This document shows, in pieces, positions 1-8,052 of a stretch of 20,922 bases of DNA. Every line of letters starts with the position of its first letter. The stretch's first letter is position 1. Below the pieces are notes generated by a model that was given only the letters and a program-made list of their open reading frames with translations, did not search any database and was not told where the DNA came from. The position numbers and the translations under genes are program-made. Source of the stretch: a virus; IMG/VR virus record IMGVR_UViG_3300022929_000273, positions 1 to 20,922 of that record. The stretch is one strand, 5' to 3'.

Positions 1-2
1 AA

Positions 3-395
3 AGGAGAGGATACCGCGGTTATTCAATGAACCGACCTGACAGATTATGGAATAAGCTTTCCGTAACTGAAAAGGAGATAGGTGGAATTCCTAACTCAAG
101 CATGGATATGAAGCAAGCACACGCCGCTGCAATTGAAATGTACATTGAAAACCACGTGGGTCTTATAGAAGAAGGCAACTACGGTACTATGTATTTTAAC
201 GATACACTAAACGACTGGTCTAAGTTTGATATAAATAATCGAACAAAATATGATGCCTCTATCAGCTCCGGTCTTGCTATTATGGCGTGTCATAAAGACT
301 TGTATAAACCCGTAGGGGAACAACAGAAAACAAAACTAAACCTAAAGATTGCTAGATACAGTCAAGACGGTTACACTTCAAAAATAATAAAATGA
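3..395 (+). CDS. Probable large terminase subunit, C-terminal end (partial)
   Basis: The reading frame is open to the left edge, so the gene probably starts before the window. An internal ATG at 27 would give a 122-aa protein, but the purine-rich AAAGGAGAGG at 1-10 is too far from it to act as a normal ribosome site, and the other genes here do not use such sites. The segment has a basic MNRPDRLWNKL stretch, an IGGIPNSS motif, a helix with HAAAIEMYIENHVGL, and near the end NNRTKYDASISSGLAIMA. The last resembles the final catalytic-Asp helix of terminase RNase H-like nuclease domains, which cut concatemeric DNA during packaging. Its position just before a portal gene fits the usual terminase-portal order. 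The stop codon lies 4 bases before the portal ATG. The ATPase motifs would be upstream and cannot be seen. Alternative: a separate small protein of unknown function. Confidence 0.6.
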   Translation, partial: RRGYRGYSMNRPDRLWNKLSVTEKEIGGIPNSSMDMKQAHAAAIEMYIENHVGLIEEGNYGTMYFNDTLNDWSKFDINNRTKYDASISSGLAIMACHKDLYKPVGEQQKTKLNLKIARYSQDGYTSKIIK

Positions 396-399
396 CAAT

Positions 400-2823
400 A
401 TGGCTAATGCAGTTGTAAGTAACTTTTTCCCAAGTCAGGTAGCTAGCGACCAAGAAAAAATGTCGCCAGAATATGGCTTACAGGTAGGCCGTGCCATTCA
501 AAACGAATGGTTTACTGGCAACCAAGGGAGCGTAAGGTTTAGAAGTAATCAAGACAGCTTCCATAGCCTACGTTTGTATGCAAGAGGCGAGCAGCCAATT
601 CAAAAGTACAAAGACGAGCTTTCAATTAATGGTGACCTATCATATTTGAATCTTGATTGGAAGCCTGTACCTATATTGTCTAAGTTCGTCGATATTGTTG
701 TTAATGGTATCGCGGATAGAACATTTGATATTAAAGCATTCTCTCAGGACCCATACGGCGTTGAAAAGCGTACGGCTTATATGGATTCTATTATTAGAGA
801 CATGCAAACTAAAGAGCTTAACGATTACGCGGCAGAAGCATTTGGCATTAATCTTTACGAGAACGATCCAGCAGCTTTACCGGAATCTAAAGAAGAGCTC
901 GAGCTACACATGCAACTTAGCTACAAGCAAGGAATTGAAATTGCTGAAGAGGTTGCAATAAACACATTGTTAGATGGTAATAACTACGACCTTATTAAAA
1001 GACGTATCTATTATGATTTAACAACTATTGGTATTGGTGCTGTAAAAAATACATTCTCAGAATCTGAAGGTGTATTAGTTGAGTACGTTGATCCAGCAAA
1101 CCTAGTATACTCTTATACAGAATCGCCATACTTCGAAGACATTTATTATGTTGGTGAAGTTAAAACTATTCCTTTAAGTGAATTAAAGAAGCGCTACCCT
1201 AATCTTACACAAGAAGACCTTGACAAGATTAAAGGCGAAGGTTCACAAAACCTAATGGGTGGATGGAATAGAAGTGAGATAAACGATAACTACTACGATT
1301 CAAATACCGTTCAAGTATTGTACTTCAACTACAAGACATACATGAACGAAGTATATAAGATTAAAGAAACAGCCACAGGCGCTGAAAAAGTAATCTTACG
1401 TGACGACCAATTTAATCCGCCAGCCGATGCTGAAGGATTTGCTAAAGCATCTCGCTCATTAGAAGTACTTTACGAAGGTGCGATGGTTCTTGGCACGAGT
1501 ACATTGCTAGAATGGGGTATCGCCGAGAATATGATGCGTCCTAAGAGTGACTATAATAAAGTAAAAATGAATTACAGCATTGTAGCACCTAGAATGTATA
1601 AAGGTCGTATCGAATCTATCGTAAGCCGTTGTACTGGCTTTGCTGATATGGTTCAGCTTACACACTTAAAGATGCAGCAAGTATTAGCTAAGATGATGCC
1701 TGATGGGGTATACATGGATGCTGATGGTCTTGCTGAAATTGATTTAGGTAATGGCACTAACTACAACCCGCAAGAAGCGCTTAACATGTTCTTCCAAACG
1801 GGTTCTGTTATTGGCCGCTCATTTACACAAGAGGGTGATATGAACCCTGGCAAAGTGCCTATTCAGCCATTACAGACTGGTGCGGGTGGTCAGAAGCTAC
1901 AAACTCTTATTCAGACATATAACTATTACTTGCAGATGATTCGTGACGTTACGGGTCTTAATGAAGCTCGTGATGGTTCTACACCTGATTCAAGAGCATT
2001 AGTTGGTGTACAGAAACTTGCAGCAGCAAATTCAAATACAGCTACTCGCCACATCTTAGATTCAGGATTGTTCTTAACAGCAGACGTTGCAGAATCTTTG
2101 TCACTAAGAATATCTGATATATTAGAGTACAGCCCATCACGCGAAGCATTCATCCAAAAGATTGGTGGATTCAATGTAGCTACGTTAAGCGAATTAACTG
2201 AGCTGCACCTGTACGACTTTGGTATTATGCTTGAGTTGTCACCGGATGACGAAGAAAAAGGCATGCTCGAAAACAATATTCAAACAGCTTTATCGGCTGG
2301 GCTTATTGATTTAGAAGACGCAATAGATATCCGTGAAGTTAAAAACCTTAAGCTAGCTAATCAATTATTGAAGCTACGCCGTAAGAAGAAACTTGAGCGC
2401 GATCAGATGATGCAGCAGCAGAACATTCAAGCACAAGCGCAAGCAAATGCACAAGCACAACAAGTTGCAGCACAAGCTGAAGTACAAAAAGACCAAGCGT
2501 TGTTCCAAACTAAAGCACAGCTAGAGCAGCTTAAAGGACAGCTTGAACAACAAAAAATGCAACAAGAAGTTGCTGCCAAGAAAGAGTTGATGGCATTGGA
2601 ATTCCAATACAACATGCAACTTAAAGGTATTGAGGTTGATGGGCAGAAGCAAAAAGAAGCACAGAAAGAAGACCGTAAGGACAAAAGAACTAAGCTTCAA
2701 GCTACCCAACAAAGTGAATTGATTGAGCAAAGACAGAATCAATCAGGTCCAAAAAACTTTGAATCCTCTGGAAATGATATACTTGGCGGTGGTTTCGGTT
2801 TAGGTACGTTTGAACCTAAGTAA
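400..2823 (+). CDS. Portal protein
   Basis: Probable portal (head-tail connector) subunit, expected to form a dodecamer at one capsid vertex through which DNA is packed and ejected. The 807-aa length fits the large portals of short-tailed phages. Visible marks are an N-terminal clip/wing region with LSYLNLDWKPVPILSKFVDI at about residues 83-102, a long alpha/beta middle, and DVTGLNEARDGSTPDSRAL at about residues 516-534, a pattern typical of portals, followed by a helical stretch. From about residue 668 to 775 the protein is rich in Gln, Ala and Lys and predicted to be a long helix or coiled coil, like the C-terminal barrel of P22-type portals. The gene sits between the terminase end and the scaffold, as in most tailed phages. 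It ends in three consecutive TAA codons (2821-2829). The start has no Shine-Dalgarno box, only AATAATAAAATGACAAT. Confidence 0.88.
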   Translation: MANAVVSNFFPSQVASDQEKMSPEYGLQVGRAIQNEWFTGNQGSVRFRSNQDSFHSLRLYARGEQPIQKYKDELSINGDLSYLNLDWKPVPILSKFVDIVVNGIADRTFDIKAFSQDPYGVEKRTAYMDSIIRDMQTKELNDYAAEAFGINLYENDPAALPESKEELELHMQLSYKQGIEIAEEVAINTLLDGNNYDLIKRRIYYDLTTIGIGAVKNTFSESEGVLVEYVDPANLVYSYTESPYFEDIYYVGEVKTIPLSELKKRYPNLTQEDLDKIKGEGSQNLMGGWNRSEINDNYYDSNTVQVLYFNYKTYMNEVYKIKETATGAEKVILRDDQFNPPADAEGFAKASRSLEVLYEGAMVLGTSTLLEWGIAENMMRPKSDYNKVKMNYSIVAPRMYKGRIESIVSRCTGFADMVQLTHLKMQQVLAKMMPDGVYMDADGLAEIDLGNGTNYNPQEALNMFFQTGSVIGRSFTQEGDMNPGKVPIQPLQTGAGGQKLQTLIQTYNYYLQMIRDVTGLNEARDGSTPDSRALVGVQKLAAANSNTATRHILDSGLFLTADVAESLSLRISDILEYSPSREAFIQKIGGFNVATLSELTELHLYDFGIMLELSPDDEEKGMLENNIQTALSAGLIDLEDAIDIREVKNLKLANQLLKLRRKKKLERDQMMQQQNIQAQAQANAQAQQVAAQAEVQKDQALFQTKAQLEQLKGQLEQQKMQQEVAAKKELMALEFQYNMQLKGIEVDGQKQKEAQKEDRKDKRTKLQATQQSELIEQRQNQSGPKNFESSGNDILGGGFGLGTFEPK

Positions 2824-2850
2824 TAATAAATACATATAATTATATAATAT
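2809..2850 (+). promoter_or_regulatory. AT-rich palindrome with possible -10 boxes before the scaffold gene
   Basis: The 33-base gap holds a perfect 12-base palindrome ATATAATTATAT at 2834-2845 and two TATAAT hexamers at 2835-2840 and 2843-2848. A TTTG (2809-2812) overlapping TTGAAC (2810-2815) lies 19 bases before the first hexamer. This could be a weak internal promoter or merely an AT-rich, unstructured translation leader. It does not fit the Bacteroidota TAnnTTTG -7 box, so the call is weak. Confidence 0.22.
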
Positions 2851-2856
2851 CTTATC

Positions 2857-4026
2857 ATGAGTGAAGAAACTACTAACCCGGTGGCTAGCGTCGATGACGA
2901 CGGTACCATCAAATTAGACTTACGACAAAATGCCGTTCAAGAGCAAAGCACAGATGAGGTTCCTGTACGCGACGAATCCGAAGTTAGCGAAGGAATACCA
3001 GAGCAAGACGTCGAAGAGTCAGTTGCAGAACCTACCCGAGAAGAAGAGGTCAGCGTTCAAGATGAGCAACCTGTTCAAGAAGAAGTAGAGCAACCAGTAC
3101 TTCGTGAAATTACAGACGAAGAGGTTGAAGAAGTAACAGATGAGTTACAAGAAGAGGTTGCGGAAGCAATTGCTGAATCAGCCGTAACAGGTGTAGAACT
3201 ACCGGAAAACATTCAAAAGGTTGTAGACTTTATGAATGAAACAGGCGGAAGTCTTGAAGACTATGTTCGCCTTAATACAGATTACGCATCGTTAAACGAA
3301 GACCAGCTGCTTCGTGAATACTACCAAAACACCAATCCGCATTTAGATGCTGATGACATCGAGTTTATGTTAGAGGATAAGTTCTCTTTCGATGAAGAAC
3401 TGGATGACGAACGGGAAGTACGCCGTAAGAAGGTGGAACGCAAGCAAGCATTAGCAAATGCGAAAAATCACTTAGACAGCTTAAAGTCTAAGTACTACGA
3501 TGAAATTAAGATGGGTTCAAAATTGAATCCAGAACAGCAAAAAGCGGTTGAGTTTTTTAATCGCTATAATAAAGAGAGTGAAGAGGCTGCGAAAGTTGCT
3601 GAACGACAAACTAGCAGGTTTAAACAAGAAAGCGCGAAAGTGTTTAACGAAAAATTCGAAGGTTTCGATTATTCAGTTGGAGACAAGAAGTACCGCTTTA
3701 AGGTTAACAACGCTGGCGAGGTTAAAGAGACTCAAGGTGACATTAACAACTTTATCAAGAAGTTCTTGAATGAAAAGGGGGAGATGAAAGACGCCAAGGG
3801 TTATCATAAATCGCTGTTCACAGCTATGAACGCTGATCAAGTTGCACAACACTTTTACGAGCAAGGCAAAGCTGATGCAGTAAAAGAAAGTATGGCACGC
3901 ACGAAGAACGTCAGTATGAATCCGAGAGGGGTTCATGAAGAAGTAACGGCGTCTAACGGGTGGAAAATACGCGCAGTTGATAGTGGGCAAAGCACTTCTA
4001 AGCTCAAGGTTAAGTTTAGAAAATAA
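2857..4026 (+). CDS. Probable scaffolding protein
   Basis: Likely internal scaffold that guides capsid shell assembly and then leaves the prohead. This call rests on place (between portal and major capsid genes) and composition. Residues 1 to about 115 are low-complexity and very acidic (Glu, Asp, Val, Gln). The middle (about 120-190) has short helices with EDYVRLNTDYASLNEDQL. Residues about 185-275 are rich in Lys and Glu and look like coiled coil, and the last 60 residues are basic, ending KLKVKFRK. An acidic N-terminus and basic C-terminal tail that binds capsid protein are typical of phage scaffolds. No protease motif (Ser or HExxH type) is visible, so it is not an obvious protease-scaffold fusion. 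The start follows ATATCTTATC, with no Shine-Dalgarno box. Confidence 0.72.
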   Translation: MSEETTNPVASVDDDGTIKLDLRQNAVQEQSTDEVPVRDESEVSEGIPEQDVEESVAEPTREEEVSVQDEQPVQEEVEQPVLREITDEEVEEVTDELQEEVAEAIAESAVTGVELPENIQKVVDFMNETGGSLEDYVRLNTDYASLNEDQLLREYYQNTNPHLDADDIEFMLEDKFSFDEELDDEREVRRKKVERKQALANAKNHLDSLKSKYYDEIKMGSKLNPEQQKAVEFFNRYNKESEEAAKVAERQTSRFKQESAKVFNEKFEGFDYSVGDKKYRFKVNNAGEVKETQGDINNFIKKFLNEKGEMKDAKGYHKSLFTAMNADQVAQHFYEQGKADAVKESMARTKNVSMNPRGVHEEVTASNGWKIRAVDSGQSTSKLKVKFRK

Positions 4027-4050
4027 TAATCCATTTAAAAATAATTAAAA
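4027..4050 (+). promoter_or_regulatory. A-rich translation leader of the capsid gene
   Basis: The 24 bases before the capsid ATG read as almost pure A/T, ending AAAAATAATTAAAA, with no GGAG-type box. In Bacteroidota such unstructured A-rich leaders with A at -3 and -6 are known to drive strong translation without Shine-Dalgarno pairing. The most highly expressed phage gene having the most A-rich leader here fits that. Confidence 0.45.
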
Positions 4051-5469
4051 ATGGCTTTAGCAAACACTGGTGCTGCACTACAGCATCTTACTCCACGTCC
4101 TGTTAAAGGATTGTTTGGGGACAACTACTTGTCTGTGGCTGACATGGACTTTACACAACAATTTCTTCCTGAAGTTTACGAAAAGGAAGTAGAGCGCTAC
4201 GGAAAGCGTACTGTAGGTGGATTCCTACGTATGGTTGGCGCTGAAATGCCAATGGCTTCTGACCGCGTTGTATGGTCTGAACAAGGCCGTTTGCACATCG
4301 CTTATGACGGTGTTAACTCAAACGCTGCTGGTTCTACCATCACTTTGACTGGATTGCCTACAGGTTCTGATACTTCACTTATCGGTGTTGGTCAAACTTT
4401 GGTTATCTCTAACGGTACTGTTACTGCAAAAGCTCGTGTAGATAGCATGGGAACTTTCACAAGTGGTGCTGGCGATACTTCTACTCAGGTAGTAAATATC
4501 AAAGTATACGGTGAAACAAGTGCTGTTCTTCCAACTGCATTGCGTAGCGCAAGCGGTACTTTGAACATCTTTGTATTCGGTTCTGAGTACGCTAAAGGAT
4601 CTGGCGATGTAGGTAACTCATTCGACTCTTCTTTCACTACTTTTGAGAACAAACCAATCATCTTGCGCGACAAGTACAATGTGAACGGTTCTGACGTTGC
4701 TCAAATCGGTTGGGTTGAAGTTACTACTGAAGCTGGTACTGGCGGTTACTTGTGGTACTTGAAGTCTGAGCACGAAGCTCGTCTACGTTTCGAAGACTAC
4801 TTGGAAATGAGCATGGTTGAAACTGAAAAAGCAGGTGCTGCTAGCATTGCTACAGGTGTTACAGGTTCTGAAGGTATGTTCGAAGCTATCGAAACTCGTG
4901 GTTTGGTTTACAACTCTACTGATTTCGGTGGTGCTAACGGTCTTGGTCAATTTGACGAAATCCTAGCTGAACTTGACAAGCAAGGAGCTATCGAAGAAAA
5001 CATGTTATTCTTGGATCGCGCTACTTCTTTGGGTATGGATAACATGCTTGCTGCTCAAAACTCTTACGGAGCTGGTGGTACTTCTTACGGTGTGTTTGAC
5101 AACTCAGCTGATATGGCGTTGAACTTAGGATTCTCTGGATTCCGTCGTGGTTCTTACGACTTCTACAAGACTGACTGGAAATACTTGAACGATTCAACTA
5201 CTCGCGGTTCTATCGGCGATATCGAAGGTGTTCTTGTTCCTGCTGGTACTTCTACTGTATACGATGAGCAATTGGGTACGAACATTTCTCGTCCATTCTT
5301 GCACATCCGTTACCGTGCTAACGAAGCAGAAGATCGTCGTATGAAGTCTTGGATTACTGGTTCAGTTGGTGGTAACTACACTAGCGCAGTTGATGAGATG
5401 AACGTACACTTCTTGTCTGAGCGTGCACTTTGTGTACAAGCAGCTAACAACTTCGTATTGTTGAAGTAA
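4051..5469 (+). CDS. Major capsid protein
   Basis: Main shell protein, expected HK97-like fold. The 472-aa protein starts MALANTGAALQHLTPRPVKG and has GFLRMVGAEMPMAS at about residues 57-70, then a beta-rich, Gly/Ser/Thr-rich stretch (about 88-190) that may be an inserted surface domain. A helix with EHEARLRFEDYLEMSMVETE (about 244-263) would be the long spine-like helix, and the C-terminal half ends in a beta/alpha domain. These motifs resemble capsid proteins of marine and crAss-like phages, to my recollection. Codon choice differs from its neighbours: Leu is mostly TTG or CTT, Gly GGT, Thr ACT, Ala GCT, as expected for a very highly expressed gene. It is followed by a strong terminator-type hairpin. 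The position after the scaffold is standard. Confidence 0.88.
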   Translation: MALANTGAALQHLTPRPVKGLFGDNYLSVADMDFTQQFLPEVYEKEVERYGKRTVGGFLRMVGAEMPMASDRVVWSEQGRLHIAYDGVNSNAAGSTITLTGLPTGSDTSLIGVGQTLVISNGTVTAKARVDSMGTFTSGAGDTSTQVVNIKVYGETSAVLPTALRSASGTLNIFVFGSEYAKGSGDVGNSFDSSFTTFENKPIILRDKYNVNGSDVAQIGWVEVTTEAGTGGYLWYLKSEHEARLRFEDYLEMSMVETEKAGAASIATGVTGSEGMFEAIETRGLVYNSTDFGGANGLGQFDEILAELDKQGAIEENMLFLDRATSLGMDNMLAAQNSYGAGGTSYGVFDNSADMALNLGFSGFRRGSYDFYKTDWKYLNDSTTRGSIGDIEGVLVPAGTSTVYDEQLGTNISRPFLHIRYRANEAEDRRMKSWITGSVGGNYTSAVDEMNVHFLSERALCVQAANNFVLLK

Positions 5470-5481
5470 GCTTATAATATT

Positions 5482-5522
5482 GTCCCCGGCTTCGGTCGGG
5501 GGCATTATTCTTTTATTTATTT
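5482..5522 (+). terminator. Intrinsic terminator after the capsid gene
   Basis: A 9-bp GC-rich stem pairs 5482-5490 (GTCCCCGGC) with 5495-5503 (GTCGGGGGC), closed by the very stable C-TTCG-G tetraloop at 5491-5494. Two of the nine pairs are G-T wobbles. It is followed by a T-rich run (ATTATTCTTTTATTTATTT). This is a classical rho-independent terminator, 12 bases after the capsid stop. In the middle of a one-way gene block it probably lets only part of transcription pass, or protects the 3' end of the capsid mRNA. Confidence 0.88.
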
Positions 5523-5536
5523 AATCTTATTATATC

Positions 5537-6391
5537 ATGGCAACAGCTAAAAAACCCGCAGCAAAAGCAGCTCCGGTTAAAAAAGAAACTACAGTAGAGG
5601 CTCCAGTAGCACCGGTTAATAAAATCGAGGTAACGCCTCCTACTCCTAAAAAACCAAAGTGGGAATATAAAGACCGCTTATACGAATTAACAGGCCGTAA
5701 AAAGCCTTTGGTATTTACACTACCCGCAGTGCATTCAGCTAAAAAACCTTTGCTTTGGTTTGACGAAGAAAAAGGTTATCAGCGTGAAATTAGATATGCT
5801 ACAAATCAGCGTTCTTGTTTTGTTGATGAGCAATCTGGGCCTGCAACACTTGGGCGCATCGTATTTAGAAACGGTGTATTGAATGTGCCAAAAGAAAATG
5901 TAGTGCTACAACAACTGCTATCTCTTTATCATCCATTCACAGCTAAAGGCGTTATTGAAGAATACAAGCCTGAAACAATTGCTGAAGACGAAATGGGGTG
6001 GATTGAGCTAGAGCTTGATGCAATGAATGCTGCAAAAGCAATGGATATTGACGAAGCAGAAGCAATCTTGCGTGTAGAATTGGGTTCTAAGGTATCTGAG
6101 ATGAGTTCTAAGGAACTTAAACGTGATCTCCTTGTGTTTGCCCGTCGTAATCCAGAATTGTTCATAGAACTAGCTAATGATGAAAACGTACATTTACGTA
6201 ACATCGGAATTAAAGCAACAGAACAAGGCTTGATTTCATTATCACAAGACAATAGAACGTTTAGCTACACTAGTACTGGACGTAAACTAATGACGGTGCC
6301 TTTTGATGAGCACCCATACTCAGCACTTGCAGCTTACTTCAAAACAGATGAAGGGATGGAAGTTCTGAATACAATTGAAAAACGATTATAA
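5537..6391 (+). CDS. Unknown conserved virion-type protein with K/A/P-rich N-terminus
   Basis: I do not recognise a function. The 284-aa protein begins with a low-complexity, basic tail (residues 1-42, mostly Lys, Ala, Pro, Val), much like DNA-binding or decoration-protein tails. A compact beta-rich part follows with FDEEKGYQREIRYATNQ (75-91), FVDEQSGPATLGRIVFRNG and a hydrophobic helix LQQLLSLYHPF. The middle has two acidic helices (about 150-190) and a helix KRDLLVFARRNPELFIELA (about 195-213). The last 47 residues, starting DNRTFSYTSTGRKLM at 238, have the look of a winged-helix end, but this is only an impression. It lies directly behind the capsid terminator and before the connector genes, so a head-completion, decoration or DNA-contacting role is plausible. 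No signal peptide or membrane segment is seen. Confidence 0.8.
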   Translation: MATAKKPAAKAAPVKKETTVEAPVAPVNKIEVTPPTPKKPKWEYKDRLYELTGRKKPLVFTLPAVHSAKKPLLWFDEEKGYQREIRYATNQRSCFVDEQSGPATLGRIVFRNGVLNVPKENVVLQQLLSLYHPFTAKGVIEEYKPETIAEDEMGWIELELDAMNAAKAMDIDEAEAILRVELGSKVSEMSSKELKRDLLVFARRNPELFIELANDENVHLRNIGIKATEQGLISLSQDNRTFSYTSTGRKLMTVPFDEHPYSALAAYFKTDEGMEVLNTIEKRL

Positions 6392-6397
6392 AACAAT

Positions 6398-6425
6398 AGT
6401 GGGGGTTACTGAGGTAGCCTCCACT
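6398..6425 (+). terminator. 12-bp hairpin between virion genes (weak terminator or mRNA stabiliser)
   Basis: 6398-6409 (AGTGGGGGTTAC) pairs over its full length with 6414-6425 (GTAGCCTCCACT) around a TGAG loop, with two G-T wobbles. The tail after it is only TTAATCACATAAAA, so it lacks a good T-run. It lies 7 bases after one stop codon and 17 bases before the next ATG. It may be a leaky terminator, an RNA-processing or stabilising structure, or both. Confidence 0.65.
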
Positions 6426-6441
6426 TTAATCACATAAAACT

Positions 6442-7128
6442 ATGAGCGTAAGCGTAGACACTGTTTATCAACGAGTATTAGCGATACTCAACAAAGAACA
6501 AAGGGGATATGTTACGCCTCAGGAGTTCAATCTATTTGCCAATCAAGCGCAGCTAGATATCTTTGAGCAATACTTTTACGACATCAATCAGTTCGGTCGT
6601 CTACACGGTAATGATACCGAGTACTCTGATATGCTCAACATCCTAAACGAAAAAATAAACTTATTTGAAGTTACGGCTGCAATGACCTACGCTGTTGGTT
6701 ATTGGTCAGCCCCGAATAATTTATACCGTATTGGTACAGTTATTTACGGCGGTAAAGAAGTGGAGCGCATTAACAACAATGAGTTCTTATATATCAATGC
6801 ATCGCCATTAACTAAACCTTCGAATGCACGCCCTGTATTTATCGCAAGTGCTAATGGATATAAAGTATACGGTGATAGCGAATTAACTACAGGGGTAACG
6901 TGTAATTATATTAAAAAGCCGGCCACTGTATCTTGGGCTTACACTACTGTGCTTGGTGAAGCACAATACAATGCTTCGAATTCAACTGACTTTGAACTGC
7001 ATCCTTCTGAAGAAACAGAATTAGTGATTAAGATACTAGAGCTTGCAGGTATTTCAACTAAAGAGCTACAGGTATATCAAATTGCGGCTCAAGAAGAAGC
7101 TAAAAACACTCAACAAGAAAAATCTTAA
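6442..7128 (+). CDS. Probable tail-connector (ring/adaptor) protein
   Basis: Likely one of the ring proteins that join the portal to the short tail. The call rests mainly on position and likeness to proteins of this place in marine and crAss-like phages, as I recall them. The 228-aa chain starts with helices holding NKEQRGYVTPQEFNLFANQAQ (about 17-37) and DIFEQYFYDINQF, followed by a beta-sandwich-like part (about 80-175) with LYRIGTVIYGGKEVERI and a helix near the C-terminus containing HPSEETELVIKILELAGI. A helical bundle plus a beta part is common in adaptor proteins. The last residues are Gln/Glu/Lys-rich. It begins just after the 6398 hairpin and ends 3 bases before the next gene, so the two are likely co-translated. 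Confidence 0.68.
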   Translation: MSVSVDTVYQRVLAILNKEQRGYVTPQEFNLFANQAQLDIFEQYFYDINQFGRLHGNDTEYSDMLNILNEKINLFEVTAAMTYAVGYWSAPNNLYRIGTVIYGGKEVERINNNEFLYINASPLTKPSNARPVFIASANGYKVYGDSELTTGVTCNYIKKPATVSWAYTTVLGEAQYNASNSTDFELHPSEETELVIKILELAGISTKELQVYQIAAQEEAKNTQQEKS

Positions 7129-7131
7129 TAA

Positions 7132-8049
7132 ATGGGGCTAATAAATCAAACTAACGAACAATACTATGACGGTGCTGATGGCATTTGGAATAGTGGAGAC
7201 GAAAACTACGGCGACTACCAGTTTGCTAGCCTCGACGATATTATAACAAACTTTATGATTGCTTATGTTGGTGAAGATAAAATCATCAGCAAGATTAAGC
7301 GTACGGACGTGATGTTCCATGCTAAGCGAGCAATTCAAGAGTTTAGCTTCGATGTATTCCCATCTGAAAAAGCGCAAGAGGTAGAAGTTGGCCCAGCGTT
7401 AAATATGATACTGCCTCAAGACTACGTTAACTATGTTAAGTTTTCTTACACTGATGACAGAGGTCTTGAAAGAATATTGTATCCAACGCGAGATACTTCT
7501 AATCCAATCGCTATTACTCAGGATGCTAACTACGAATACTTATTTGATAACAACGGTGAGATTATAGAAGCCGATGAATCGACCACATGGGAGCGCTATA
7601 AAGCTTCAGGTGTTGACCAATCAAATAATGTAAATAACGCTAACGACCTCACAGACAGCGAGTTATTCAACTTATACCGATATGGAAGACGCTACGGGAT
7701 TAGCCCTGAACATGCTCAATCTAACGGCGTGTTCTATATCGACAAATTAAAAGGCATTGTACACTTCAGCTCACACCTATCCGGTCAGATTGTAACACTT
7801 AAGTACATTAGCGACGGATTAGGTACAGATGCTGAAATGCGTGTACACAAATTAGCTGAAGAAGCTATCTATAGATACATTGCTCATGCTGTTATAGCTA
7901 CCCGAGCAAATACTCCTGAATACCAAGTTAACCGATTTAAGAGAGAGATGGTTGCGGCTAAGCGTAACGCTAAACTGCGCATGTCTAACCTTAAAATATC
8001 CGAGCTTGCCCAAGTAATGAGAAATCAATCTAAGTGGATTAAACACTAA
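7132..8049 (+). CDS. Probable tail-connector / tail tube-like protein
   Basis: A second connector-type protein of 305 aa. Its N-terminal region has helices with IIKTDVMFHAKRAIQEFSFD-like sequence (about 55-80), which is the pattern of T7 gp11 / P22 gp4-type adaptors. The middle has YRYGRRYGISPEHAQSNG from residue 182, then a beta hairpin (FYIDKLKGIVHFSS), and a stretch LKYISDGLGTDAEMRVHKLA. The C-terminal 60 residues are basic helices ending QSKWIKH. The start ATG (TTAATAAATG) is 3 bases after the previous stop and its own stop is 3 bases before the next ATG, so these three genes form one tight translation unit. Function is inferred from position and fold type. No catalytic motif is seen. Confidence 0.68.
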   Translation: MGLINQTNEQYYDGADGIWNSGDENYGDYQFASLDDIITNFMIAYVGEDKIISKIKRTDVMFHAKRAIQEFSFDVFPSEKAQEVEVGPALNMILPQDYVNYVKFSYTDDRGLERILYPTRDTSNPIAITQDANYEYLFDNNGEIIEADESTTWERYKASGVDQSNNVNNANDLTDSELFNLYRYGRRYGISPEHAQSNGVFYIDKLKGIVHFSSHLSGQIVTLKYISDGLGTDAEMRVHKLAEEAIYRYIAHAVIATRANTPEYQVNRFKREMVAAKRNAKLRMSNLKISELAQVMRNQSKWIKH

Positions 8050-8052
8050 TAT

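Noticed and set aside
1-10. AAAGGAGAGG as a ribosome binding site for ATG 27
   Set aside because: Too far from the ATG (16 bases), in frame with coding sequence, and no other gene in the window uses such a site.
653-961. 102-codon + strand frame inside the portal gene
   Set aside because: Fully nested in another frame of a clear gene, with no leader or motif.
2403-2520. Repeat array or CRISPR-like repetition in CAAGCACAAGC sequences
   Set aside because: Irregular Gln/Ala codon repetition within the portal coding frame; no constant repeat-spacer unit.
1926-2742. Several minus-strand open frames opposite the portal gene, one Cys/Ala-rich
   Set aside because: Cys/Ala-rich or Leu/Phe-rich shadow translations of the Gln/Ala repeat codons; not gene-like.
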